A stretch of 64,000 bases of DNA from Nemania diffusa. Taxonomy: Eukaryota; Ascomycota; Sordariomycetes; Xylariales; Xylariaceae. How positions within the stretch are numbered: position 1 is the first letter of the stretch; each line of letters opens with the position of its first letter. A program made the position numbers and the translations under genes. This document shows positions 13,308 to 24,440 of the stretch, in pieces. The notes beneath the pieces were generated by a model. It had not been told where the DNA came from. It did no database searches and saw nothing but the letters and a program-made list of their open reading frames with translations. The stretch lies in the NCBI GenBank assembly GCA_038501195.1, contig JBBPUQ010000002.1, forward strand, positions 930,001 to 994,000. Direction: 5' to 3'.

Positions 13308-16300
13308 GATTAGGAAAACTACAGCTACATTTCTGAAATTGATGAATGATAAATGCAAAGTGTAAATAGCTAATCCGTACCTAAAAGGTGGATGGCTATA
13401 TAGACATTATATGAAAACTTCGTCCCAACTTGTCTGTAAAGGGGAAGATAGCCCTGCACTATAGCGAACGCGATCCGACTGCTTGGCGGTTGAAGCGCGA
13501 CCGCAGGTCGGTCGTACGGCTACAATATAAGCTAATATTGTACAGGTTATTGCCAACGGGGCAATAACCCCCAGTCGGTACGCAGCGGTTACCCTTTACT
13601 GTCGTGGCATACCAATCCCGCATATAATATAATACCTACTGCCCAGTGGCCTTTAAGACCCAAAAATATGGTTCTAAAAGATGAACACTTACAATGTCCA
13701 CGTGACCAACCAGGTCAATATTGACGTTATACGTAACCGTTCAGGTACATCGAGTATTACAGCGTTACATAGTACATGGGACTGCATAAACTCAAAATCA
13801 CGATAGGTTACTTCAATTATACTATAATAATATTTCAAGACAAACAATATACCGCATACCAATGCTTACTATCTCACTCGATCCTTCATATTACCATCAA
13901 TTGCGAGGCATTAGACCGAGTCTAAACTTTGGTGAACTTTGTAAATCTAGGGTAAGTCTGGTTCTTGAGCATTGAACATGTCATGACCAGCCTATACAGG
14001 CTATAGGGACTAGACCTGACCAGGTGCAAGAGCGAGTAATAGACGAAATAGGTTGAAATAGTAGGTAACCAGAAAAGAAGATGGTAACTTGAGGACAAAG
14101 TCAGGAAACAGATCCCTGATAGACACAGCTAGGCGCTAAAAAAATTATACAGGGTTAGGTACGTCTGCGGCTGGTGCAGTGGCTAGTAGTGTGGCTAAGT
14201 AACTGCTTGACTGGTACGTACAGGTTCAGGTCTCAGTCTGGAATATACAAAAGGCTTGGTTGCAGTATTAACATGTGTACCCACAATACGCTGTACGCAA
14301 ATGCATGTTTAGCTGATTATATCCGCGTGTATGCAAACCAAAGGCCAAACGATTCCGAAATCACAAAACAAAATTCCCTATTTAGGCCATAGATTACGAC
14401 TAATAGGGAACCTATTGTTTTAGTTAGTTGTAGCTCTTTCGTTAAAAACAAAGGCATTACAGAGGGCAGCATCCTCAGGGTCATGGGTCAGGGAGATTGA
14501 GATTCGTGATGAGAGAGCATCACCTTATTGCAGGGGACAGATTGTCACGTGACCTGCTAGGTATACCACTTTTCGTGAGTGAGTAATAACTGAGGAAATA
14601 ACCTGACTAGGTATGCCGAAACCGGATAAAACTTCGGAGAGTCGGAAGCTATCGTACATTGACGTCACCTCACAAAGAGCAATTTTTTACCCCCTCGCTA
14701 GCCGTATTATATCCGACTTCGGAAACTTGACTTCCCACCCCCTGAGAACTGGGTCGGATTAGCCGTTCTGTGTTCTGTGATTCACATACAGTAAGGGATT
14801 ACTTGTGCCACGCCCCCATTCATGACTTGATAAAGTATTGCGACAAACCACAACCCAAAAAGTCCATGTATAAGGGGGATAGGAATGTTCTACGCAGTAC
14901 ACCGCAGTAGAGAGTCTTGGCCCAGTTTTATACGCCTTATTTTATAGGTGTTGAGCCTCATCAGCAAATGGGGTTCATGGGTAGGTGCTCTATTAATTCT
15001 TGGTACTTACCTGGTGTGCGGTGTTTGTGCGGGAGCCGCTGTGGGGTCTACGGAGTACTTGATGCTTCACAATGTAGTCATATCTGCAATACAACTGTCA
15101 ACAGTAGCCTATTATTTAACCCCGTCTTACATACATACATAGCCAATCTTGCATGCATGATGTGAATGACAATAACATCTCACGCATAGAACTCACACGT
15201 ATGAAATACTTATCGCCTCATGTACAGTCGCGTTTGCAAGTCTCTTGAACTATTTCTAACAGGTTTTTCTTACGTTAACGTAGGTGTGTATATCAACAAA
15301 TACAATGGTAGGAAACGAACTTATTAGACTTTATATTATCGATTAGGACATCGATGGCGATTTAAACTATTTCAAGAGGCGGGGGATATATTTGTCCTTA
15401 TTTATGTATAGTTCCTGCAGTTACATATTACCATCGCCCCGCTATGTTTTACCTACCCTTGAGCTTAAGTATGTTTGAAGCAACAGATTACTCTACGCAT
15501 TGCATGCTTTAACCCTATCATATGATCTCAGCTTAGACCAGGGGAGCATACATAGATCGGTGCCTACCGAATGAAGACATACATACATGTAGGTGACTAT
15601 GGGTCTAGACCACAGATGGTACCTAACCCATCGACTATTGAAGAGGAGGTCTGCAGACTCGTATCTCCGCATCGCTCTTGAGACAGCGCCAATCCCCCAT
15701 CCGTGCACTACATAGTAGTTGAAGATAGTCATACCATGTGCGCGCCCACCAATTAAAAAGCAAGATTATATCAGCTAGGCGAGGAAGGTATCCAATAGTG
15801 GAAGGTTTTAACATATAGTATTTCTATACCTAGTAGCCACACTACGTAGTAGCTCCACAACCAATACAACCTTTTTTGCGAGACCTTGTCTTTTTATATC
15901 TACATAGGTTTGTTGTAATAGTAGGTATATTTCTGTCTATGCACTTGACAGCGCTATCTTACTCTGCTGCTGGTGGGTCTTGTCCTTTGGGAGACTGCAT
16001 CTCTAGCTCAGTCGTAATGTAGTCGAATTACGGCCACTGACTAGCTTCTTTCGATATATTTTTTTTATATTATTTTATTTCATGTATACGTCATTGTCGG
16101 ACAAACAAGCACCCCTATTCTCTTATTATGCGCCTTATTACTAATAGTTTCGGCAACAGCCCGAATCGAAACCCGCGTCTACCTCGTTCTTCATTTGTAA
16201 GCTCAGCGAGAGCTGGAAGCTGTCGAACGGTGACGACGCTTCCGTAATTAGGGGCCGCCGAGGAAAATCTTACTATCCATAAGCCGCAATAAACATAAAA

Positions 16301-16585
16301 TTTCTAAAACTCGAGTTTTCATCTGCCGGGCGCTTGCCGTGTCATGAAGATAGCAGTATGGTGTCTAAAATGAAAATCTCACTCACTATTGACATGTAAG
16401 AACTAAAACGGTTTAACTCTTCTGCGATGCAGGTTAAATCTTGTACCAAATATGGCAATCTTGCACCGAATATGGTACGCATATGTACATGGATGCTCTT
16501 GCAGTTTGTCGGGGACTCCTTAGCGACGAACTCTCTAAATTGTCGGTATTCGAGACTAGGAACGGAGCTGCATTGTACCATTAAA

Positions 16586-16700
16586 CAGGGTTGTAATTCA
16601 GTAGTACTAGGTTAGTATTCACTCTAGCACTTGGTTTCTAAGTAGTCACTAGTTTTAGTACTAGGAAGTACTAGATTAGTAGTACTGATTTTCAACGCTG
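16586..16700. mobile_element. Small hAT-type MITE (115 bp), relative of the 56479 element
   Basis: The left end CAGGGTTGTAATTCAGTAG and the reverse complement of the right end, CAGCGTTGAAAATCAGTAC, form imperfect terminal inverted repeats that continue inward through AGTACTA-rich sequence. The interior resembles the larger element at 56479-56945. No clear 8-bp target duplication is left next to the ends, so the limits are less certain than for the other copies. Non-coding. Confidence 0.55.
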
Positions 16701-17827
16701 CGGGCCTTAAAGGCTTTAAAGTCTCTTCGACACTTCAAGCCTAGTATATAAATATGTGCATTGCTAATACCTAAGATTAACTCGACAAGGTCATAGCCAT
16801 TACATAGACACCAGAGAAATAAGTATAGAAATCATAAAAGTAACGGCGAATAGCAACTTCCACGTGACCGCTATACGAGATAAATATAGAGTATTTTGTT
16901 TTTCAATATATCAACTAAAATGGTACGAAGGAGAGCACTTGGAAGAAAGAACCCTGGGGTTAGCATAGGAGGACCCTAGGCGAAAAATATTTGCTGTAGA
17001 GAAATTAGGAGAGGGGAGTGTCTACACCGCTGCGGTATTAGAACGGTTGAAGAATGCCGAGGATAATGTGCAGCTGCCTACGCAGTAAGATGTAACAGAA
17101 AAAGTCCGATGCCAAATCGATAATCAATGATCATCGTCCTAGAGCCATCTTGGGGATAACACGCCCTCCGAGGTAGTCAGTCATTCGAGGGTCTTTGTCT
17201 AGGCGCCTAGCGCTTTGACTGCCATCATGATACTACACTAGGATAAGATCATGCCGACGAGGCAATTCTGAGACAATGGCCGTATGTGCCGAAGTATCTA
17301 GTCCCATTTTATGATCCATGTCGGCCACGTGCATCTGGTAGTTTCATGCCCTGGCTAGATGCTCCCTTGCAAAGCCAAGCTACTCGTGTAAAGGGTCTCT
17401 ATCTCAGCGTGACACTCGATCCTACTACCCCAGGTATTCCTCGTATTACGAGCCTCACTGTGCGTAGACTGTGGATCGCGTATACCTTTTTACCCTATTC
17501 TGCATGCCGATGTCAAGCACAGTGGCTTAGGGCAGCAGTACTATCAAAAAGTTGTGTAACCTGCAATTATCTGATCTTGGAATCAAAGTCAAGAGTCATG
17601 CTGCTATAAAGCGGCAAACCAAAATCTTATTTATTTGCCTCTTCTGACTATGGGTTTGTTTTTAATGTCCTCGGTCATGTTGTTCGCGGGGTAGAATTGT
17701 CGTTTAGATTTATCAAAGTTTTTTCATGCTTGGATATATCTAGCCTCAGCCTGGCTATCTTCTATTTTCTATTTACTTTGGTGACGGCTTATAAGATCAA
17801 ACCATATCGCTATCAGTCGGAACCAAT

Positions 17828-18244
17828 ATGGGGGTCACAGACGGCCTCCTTGGCCCTGTTCTTGGCGGTGTACTTGGATTCTTAGGAGCTATCACTGCCG
17901 CAATCATAGCTTTTATGCTTACTCGGCGGGATAGGGCAAGGCCAATGGATGAGGAGCGTACCAGTTAGCCAACTACCCCAATCCTCTATATTAACCCCGA
18001 TAAGATACTTATGGCCGTTCTAGATCGTAACTACGAGCTGGGCCAACTCTCCAACCGCGATAGTTCCCACCATCAAGACTCCCACAGCGGTGCGGGCTAT
18101 CTACACTATGGCCAACATCGATCCATCGAATATTACTCCAGAGCTTTGGAATGTGAGCCACCAGCATTGAAGGGTTCTTATAGCTTTGCCGTGGCTAATT
18201 CATGGCATGTGAAAGTCGATGTTAATAAAGCCCATAGAACATGA
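17828..18244 (+). pseudogene. Fragment of an unrecognised single-pass membrane protein with one in-frame stop
   Basis: From the ATG at 17828 the frame encodes a strongly hydrophobic glycine/alanine-rich segment (residues about 4-31) followed at once by a basic stop-transfer sequence LTRRDRAR, as in a type I membrane protein. A TAG at codon 47 interrupts it. The same frame then stays open to 18244 through a polar, Ser/His-rich tail (NYELGQLSNRDSSHHQDSHS). A stem, a transmembrane helix and a polar cytosolic tail would fit a fungal cell-surface sensor or mucin-like protein, but no extracellular domain can be found upstream. I do not recognise the family. The stop could be a single C-to-T change. 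Confidence that this was once a gene is only moderate. Confidence 0.35.
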
Positions 18245-20660
18245 GCCCATGATGTTTACGCGTCAAATAATACTCCAAACGAGGACTGCTCCCTCCCCCA
18301 CCCACCGGGCTTAAATTCATAAGTTAATCGAGATTGATTTCATGAATTTCCTAGATACACGTGGACCCTCGTTGAGTATTTCACATTGCGATGTCTTGCT
18401 TTAATAGCTTATACTGGGAGGGCGGATGCCTTGTACAGTCTTTGGTGTTTATTTGGGTTGTATTATTAGAATTGCTTTTTGCACTTATCTTGATGTACAG
18501 TGTACTTTAATGCTATACATGCTCGGCTACGCTAGTCTTTAACAACATATTTCATTCAGTGCCTGGCTTGTTTCCTTTAGAAGTGAAAATTTTTACTATC
18601 TTGCCTTCTTGCGATCTGTAAATATGACGAGCAGGATAGTTTCTTTTTCTTTTTTTTTGGTTATTTCCCTTTACTATTCTATCTGCCCTACGAGATTAGT
18701 AGGTATTCATAGTTCATCACTATGAATATCAAACACCAAGCAATTGCTTCTGGTACAGATGGCTACCTACTTTCCTTGTTTCTTGCTACTACTGTCTCCA
18801 CCAAAAAAATCGCAAAATGACCAACTTTGGTGCTGGCGTCTCTGCTGACTAAAATGCCGGTTCTGCGGCTCCACACGGGTGGGTCCTGTCCGCTAGCCGC
18901 CCGCTGCTCCGTTTTGGCCTCGGCGTTGGGCCCGTCCAGAAACCCGTTTTGAAAGAAGACGGAGCAGCCGACCGAGGCAGATTCAACTCTGGGCGATGCT
19001 ATCTTACTTGACGTATACCTTCGCTTGATTTTTTTTTTACACTTTTGATTTTGTCGGCCCCATTGTGGGTGCATGCGTCGGTTCAAAAAGCCCCGAGCTG
19101 GACACCAAAATATGCCCGAAACTTTATGCGACTCTAGTTAGTTTGCTGACTGATCTCGACGTCACCCATTCAACTGCATGATAGCTTTAGCGCCCCTATT
19201 CCTATCATTTGGTCCGAAAACAGAGGCGAATAACTCCTAAAGCCGGTCTCGAGTGTTGATTCGTAGTACATATGAGTGATGATACTTTGCATATCATCAC
19301 GGGCAATATGGTCAATGAGACAGAACGAGCGAGTCTTAGACGTGCTGACGAAATTGAAGTATCGGTGATGTGTCGGATAGCTTAGGGGCCTTTCAACTCG
19401 ATTTGGTATTTTGGCAAAGAAACATCGCAGGAATCAGTCGAGAATACCGAGCGGGAAGCAGCCAATTGAAAGTCGACACGGAAAGCTTGCGCAGGTAGCG
19501 GGCCTGATACAGAGAGTGTGTTGTACCTAGCTAGATTGACGAGTGAAGGTGCGCAAAGCAATCGTGTCTGAACACCGAGGTACGTGTACTGCGCTTCAGC
19601 TTTATGGAGCACGAGTCGGCGACTCTTATTGTCGAGTGTTCTGTTGCTGAGTGGCGAAAGGAGTGTTTGTATAAGTTGGGATGTGTAGATCACTGCCTGA
19701 GCAGCTTTCGGGCTGCCCGTTGATTGGGATTAGGAATAGAACAGGAATGTATGTTGTGTGTCTGAGAAAAAAACGATTGAAAAAACTTCACTAAAACAAC
19801 AGTAGAATGGATTGCACACGTGCTTGCTGAAGAGGACGGGAGGTTTTTCACGGCTCCTAGGGACGCCTACGGTGCTGTCGTTGAGCTGACTGCCGTCGCC
19901 GTGGCGAACGGTGCAAGAATACCACCGCAAAGAAATACCCAGCGCGAAAGCGGGGCGCACAGTAGTTGTAGCAGATCTACACACAAGTAGCTACAAGCTG
20001 GGCGTTGAATCAAATTCTTTTGCTGTTTTGACTATTTTCTTTTTTTAGTGGTGTTTATCTTACTTTGGCTTGTATGCTTCTCGACGGCGTGATGCATTCT
20101 AACAGATTGTTGTGGCTGCAGCCAGGAGGTATGAGCGATGCTGTTAGCAGCTAATCACGGGAGGCAAGATGGCAGATATGCATGTCGACTTTACTGCAGA
20201 TATATTTTCCCTGCGATGCGAACACAAGACCGGCGTCCATGCCAACACGTCTCAACGACCCTCACTGTGACCATCGTGGTAGCCCCTCAAAATTTGGCCT
20301 CTCCCACACTACACGTGGGATAATCCTTACGTCCCAGGGAATAACTTCGCATTCGCACGTAGGGAACTTACTTGCAGCAAAGTGAGAACGCAGGGCAAGA
20401 CCTGCGCTGGGCGTAATTTTGCTCTAACACAAGTTTATGGTCAAGAGCTTGAAAAATAGATCCATGTCTAATGTTGAGTATCGACAGGCCTCATACCCAT
20501 GGCCACTCCCACAATTTCCGAAATAAGTGCTTCTATCGTATGAGGAATGCCCATATTAACACCACGATCTACGCGGTTATCTGGTGCACTCTCGCTTGCT
20601 ATAGATTAATATGCGATTCCAATGCATGATTAGCGAAGCACAAATTGCTAACCGAAGTTC
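18245..20660. other. Intergenic, no supported gene
   Basis: About 2.4 kb of mixed composition with several short open frames on both strands (for example 107 codons on the minus strand at 18763-19086 and 103 at 19382-19693). None shows a recognisable motif or can be extended by splicing. I see no repeats, tRNA or terminal inverted repeats here. Confidence 0.5.
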
Positions 20661-20669
20661 CCGAGGCTC

Positions 20670-21375
20670 AAATCGGAGTATCGTTGGTATCGAAGGCGTC
20701 GATCTAAGTCGATACGATTCAATATTGATCCTCGCAATCTACGTATAGGACCTTCGGAAAATCTACTTAGTTGACGTCAAAACCCCAGGCAACGATGTCT
20801 TTTCGACCCCAGACGAGAGATTGGCTTCAACGTTGGCCGAGGCACTACCAAACGCCTTAGAGCTGACAATTACTAATTTCGGTATGATTATGGCCTTAGA
20901 AACATATTTCTGGAGCCCGGACGGTATTCATTGATTACTCTGCATGTAGACTCGTCCTCAAATTGCTTAACCAACCAGCTGGTAGCTGTAGCGGTAGGGT
21001 TATGATAGCAGTTAAGGTAACGAGTAATGATCATCCAGGGCAGTGATGGTATCTCTGATACACTATATTTTCACTGTACCATTATGAAACTCAATATGTA
21101 GATATGTGTATTAAGACATTACGGATCGGTGCAGCACTATTTAACGGCATGATTCAGTACGCGGATGTCGAATATTAACTCCCGCAAAGTAAAGCAATGA
21201 CCCAAATAAGGAATTTTCGAGAGATTTTATTGCGCTAGGAAACACTAACATTCCCGATGTCTTCTTCTAGGTACGCGATGACGCCGGTATGTTGTGGTAC
21301 TATTTACATCAAATTGGGCTCAAGGATGTCATAATCTGTAGCTCGTTCAGCTTGCGATAGCAATAGCCAGGAACG
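20670..21375 (+). pseudogene. Decayed 3'-5' exonuclease-like gene (RNase D/WRN-type DEDD fold)
   Basis: Around 20677-20930 one frame reads IVGIEGVDLSRYDSILIL, then after a TAG, KIYLVDVKTPGNDVFSTPDE. This follows the fungal 3'-5' exonuclease pattern of a D-x-E-G-x-x-L-S-R motif, a hydrophobic strand, and a Y-L-hydrophobic-D-hydrophobic-x-T-L-G-x-x-A-F-S segment. About 330 nt further on, 21273-21355 reads VRDDAGMLWYYLHQIGLKDV after a possible TAG splice acceptor, matching the second motif (DVRNDSDAL...YGI) of the same family. The first catalytic Asp appears replaced by Gly, there are several stops, and the segment between the blocks does not read through. I infer a dead copy. Function before decay is unknown beyond the fold; these proteins are common and often multicopy in ascomycetes. 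Confidence 0.5.
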
Positions 21376-21461
21376 TCTTCATTCTATAAGTAAACAATTG
21401 AAGGGAGTAGACCGCAAGCAAGTGGTAGGTTACTTGGAGCCTTAGCCGTTCCTTGATAAGT

Positions 21462-24440
21462 CTAGATACCTCTCAAAGCCATTGCTGGAATCAAGACGGC
21501 GGAAAATCTTTGAACGTGGTGTGGCCCGATCATAGTATAATGCTCCCCTCCAACACTATGATATCTAGGCGTCGTCCGGGAAAAGCCCTGCCACTTGCTG
21601 AGATGCTCAAGCAGCCACTCCTCCCGAGAAGCTGCGGCCACCTTGAGTGGTGTTGCATGGAACACATCTATGCTATCGACCAGTCCTTCAGGCTCGTAGT
21701 CCGTGGCCATGCTCTGCAGCCCATAAGCCACATCTGCCCATCGTTTTAAAGCGCCTTCGCTCAGTCCTAGCTCGAGTCTCCGACTCTCGTCCGCATCATG
21801 AAGGACCCGGGCCAAGGCCACGTTCGGCGGTAATAAGCGGTATCCGGAATCCTCTAGAGTCTCGACGTGAGTCTCCGTCACAAGGTCAAGAAATTGCGCC
21901 AGGTGTAACAAGCACATATTCCAGCTCAGCTGTCTCATGCGATGTTTGATGTGCGGCGGCAAGTTGAAGCTACCAAGGAAGCGGACAACGCTTGTGCCAC
22001 CTGACTCCGCGTCCAGCTTCTTCGCCATCTCGAATGCCAGCATGGTGCCGTAACTATATCCTGCTATTGCATATGGACCTTGGGGCTGGCGGCGCCTAAT
22101 TGCTGCCACGTAGGTCTCCACGGCTTCAGTAATGCTAGTAAATGGAGTCTCGCCCGCCTCGAATCCCCTCGCGCGCAGAGCGTAGATAGGTCTGTCGTCA
22201 CCTACTAGATGCTGTGCTAGGCCGACAAACACAAGCACTTCTCCGACGCCCGGGTGCACTAACCACAACGGAATTTTCGATCCGCCCGAGCGAAAGGTGA
22301 CTACAGGATCATAATCGGAGGAGACAGATTCACTCGCCATATCCGCCTTCTCGGGGGTTGACATCAACTCCAAGGCACTGGCGAGGGATCGGATATTAGG
22401 ATTCCTGAGGAATTCTATCATAGGGATAGAAATACCCAGACGACTATCGACTCGGTGCTTGAGCTGTACTAGGCGCATCGAGGTAAATCCTAGCTCAAAT
22501 ACGGTTGACCCGACGCTCAAAGTCTCCTTGTCAACGCCAAGAACACTGGCGAAGTCCTCAAGGAGATTCACTTCGGCATCGGTGATGACTACTTCCGTGA
22601 TGCTATCCTGTCGAACTTTGCACTGAAATTGTGCCATTGCAAGATGATATTCATTCACATCTTTGGCGAACCTACCCGCTTCGAACATTCGCCTCATCTT
22701 GGCTGGAGAGATCTTACCTAGCGAGGATAAGGGAAGCAGCGGGATGGAGCATTCTCTGAGCGCGAAGATGAATGGCCTTGATGAGGCGCTTAGTGCACAG
22801 GCCTGCAAGATCAGTTCGTTGATCTCCGCCATGTCGTGCAGTTCCATCGGCCATGCGCTCGGCCAATATGCTACGGTAATCTGCTCCGTATGAGATGCTT
22901 TGGAAGGGAAGCATACGACGCGCGACACCCTCGATCCAAGCGCTTGCTCCAGAGCATGCTGTACATCTGCCGAGATGATCTTGACGCCATTGATGTTGAT
23001 GACATCCTTGGCGCGACCGGACAGATGAAGATTCCCAGAGTCGTCAATGAAACCTTGGTCGCCAGTGCAGAACCATCCTTCGAGGTTCACAGCTTCAACG
23101 GTCGCTTCAGCATTGCGATAATAGCCACAAAAGACGACGTCGCCGCAAAGCTCCAGGTCCCCCAGCTCGTTTGGCTCCGCCACCCTTCTTCCAGCGTCCC
23201 CCCTCGCCACGATGCGCATTCGAATACCCTGCATACATTTCCCGACGGAAGCCACATCGCGACCCGTTCTAGTATCGTATTCTGGACAGTCAAGATTGAA
23301 TATCGCCCCTGCACATGTCTCTGTCATTCCAAATCCTGGGACGATCACGTTGGGCGGAGCACCGTATCTTCCGAGGAACGCCGATGCCGCGATGCACGTT
23401 TGAATATCATTGGACTCTCCGCCAGAAGCAAGGAGCGTCAGATCAGAGAGATCCCACTTGCTGCACTTATCTTCTGGTGCGTAGCATAACAACTTGGCCA
23501 ACAGGAAATTTGGTGCAAATGAACGGCAGACTCGGTGAAAACTGAAGAGATCCAACAATGTGGTGGGATTCGAAACCACATCCGCGGGGTGCGCATGAAT
23601 TTGGTCGACTCCTAACCATAAAGCCTGCAAGTGAATTTCTATAAGGCTTGCAACGTGATCAAGAGCAACCCAATTCAAAAACGGTCGCCCAGGAGGCAGC
23701 TCCCGAACGGCCGCCTTCCCGCGTATGGCAGCTATTATCTGGCGGCACGAAATAGGTACAATCTTCGCGTTCCCAGTACTCCCAGAGGTTAACATCATTA
23801 AGGCAGGCTCTTCCGTCCTCTTGGAGAAAGCGTTATCGGAAAGGCGATGCTCGAGCGAGAGATATCCGAGGCTATTGGTTTCGGTGCCCAAAGCTCTCTC
23901 CTCAAGGGTCTCGACAGCATGAATGCGCATGTTCGGAGATCCACCGCTGAATAAACAAAGCGACGAGTCTCGTGTGATCCAAATAGGAGACTCGAGCAAT
24001 GTTCCTAGCCATCGAATGTGCCTTTCTCGAAACTCTTGGATGTTGCTGAACGGCGATGACATGACAGGGCAGCCATTGGCAAGCACCACTGCCCAGAACC
24101 AGAGGATCCCATCGTAGTGATCATCTAAGTGAAGCACAACGGGGTCTCCCTGGGTGAAGCCCTTAAGTGATTGAATCACGTGGCTATACCGAATTGCCTG
24201 TGTATACAAAGCTCGGTATGACACTTCACGGGGGTTGGAAAGGTTTCCCAGCGAATAGACTATAACTTTGTGTTCATGGGCTGCCATGGCTCCATTTCTG
24301 AGTAGCTGATACAAAGACCCCCTTTCATCGCTAGGAGGGTCAAGTTCTCGACAAATAATCACTGGTTCCCCTACGTCTACAGGCTTTACACCCATAGATA
24401 GAGAAGTGGAACGCAGCGAGACTAAGATTGAGGAAGTCAT
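21462..24440 (-). CDS. NRPS-like synthetase, A-T-TE (aryl-pyruvate activating type)
   Basis: Single exon, 992 aa from the first ATG at 24440 (two in-frame GTG codons precede it). Adenylation domain: residues about 25-560, with core motif TSGSTGNAK near 220, GFGMTET near 370 and GWFCTGDQG plus SGRAKDVININGVKI near 450-480. Thiolation domain: ELGFTSMRL near 650, with the Ser that takes phosphopantetheine. Thioesterase: PGVGEV and the nucleophile motif GYSYG near 795, with GEHYTMI carrying the likely catalytic His near 968. There is no condensation domain. The segment NWVALDHVASLIEIHL closely follows the atromentin synthetase/TdiA/MicA/ApvA group, which activates phenyl-, 4-hydroxyphenyl- or indolepyruvate rather than amino acids and dimerises two units on the TE to quinone, furanone or aspulvinone cores. 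That makes it the likely core enzyme of the neighbouring P450/methyltransferase genes. It is divergent from the methyltransferase at 25718, with a 1.28-kb shared upstream region. Exact substrate and ring type cannot be read from the sequence. Confidence 0.92.
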   Translation of the reverse strand: MTSSILVSLRSTSLSMGVKPVDVGEPVIICRELDPPSDERGSLYQLLRNGAMAAHEHKVIVYSLGNLSNPREVSYRALYTQAIRYSHVIQSLKGFTQGDPVVLHLDDHYDGILWFWAVVLANGCPVMSSPFSNIQEFRERHIRWLGTLLESPIWITRDSSLCLFSGGSPNMRIHAVETLEERALGTETNSLGYLSLEHRLSDNAFSKRTEEPALMMLTSGSTGNAKIVPISCRQIIAAIRGKAAVRELPPGRPFLNWVALDHVASLIEIHLQALWLGVDQIHAHPADVVSNPTTLLDLFSFHRVCRSFAPNFLLAKLLCYAPEDKCSKWDLSDLTLLASGGESNDIQTCIAASAFLGRYGAPPNVIVPGFGMTETCAGAIFNLDCPEYDTRTGRDVASVGKCMQGIRMRIVARGDAGRRVAEPNELGDLELCGDVVFCGYYRNAEATVEAVNLEGWFCTGDQGFIDDSGNLHLSGRAKDVININGVKIISADVQHALEQALGSRVSRVVCFPSKASHTEQITVAYWPSAWPMELHDMAEINELILQACALSASSRPFIFALRECSIPLLPLSSLGKISPAKMRRMFEAGRFAKDVNEYHLAMAQFQCKVRQDSITEVVITDAEVNLLEDFASVLGVDKETLSVGSTVFELGFTSMRLVQLKHRVDSRLGISIPMIEFLRNPNIRSLASALELMSTPEKADMASESVSSDYDPVVTFRSGGSKIPLWLVHPGVGEVLVFVGLAQHLVGDDRPIYALRARGFEAGETPFTSITEAVETYVAAIRRRQPQGPYAIAGYSYGTMLAFEMAKKLDAESGGTSVVRFLGSFNLPPHIKHRMRQLSWNMCLLHLAQFLDLVTETHVETLEDSGYRLLPPNVALARVLHDADESRRLELGLSEGALKRWADVAYGLQSMATDYEPEGLVDSIDVFHATPLKVAAASREEWLLEHLSKWQGFSRTTPRYHSVGGEHYTMIGPHHVQRFSAVLIPAMALRGI

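Larger units (their letters stand above)
12889..17827. other. Gene-poor tract
   Basis: Nearly 5 kb downstream of the NLR with normal base composition but only short open frames (up to about 107 codons at 17286-17609) that I do not recognise and that lack splice-compatible partners. It holds two small hAT-type MITEs (listed separately), a pair of hairpins at 13521-13569 and a possible tRNA-derived SINE head near 14172-14236. I see nothing else that can be supported as a gene. The composition suggests decayed, non-functional sequence. Confidence 0.6.

Noticed and set aside
17286..17609. 107-codon plus-strand frame
   Set aside because: No recognisable motif, no splice partners and atypical composition; probably chance in decayed DNA.
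18763..19984. Three minus-strand frames of 84-107 codons
   Set aside because: No family resemblance, different frames, and no donor/acceptor pairs that join them.
22836..23489. 217-codon frame on the plus strand
   Set aside because: Entirely antisense to the adenylation domain of the synthetase; a shadow of its codon bias.
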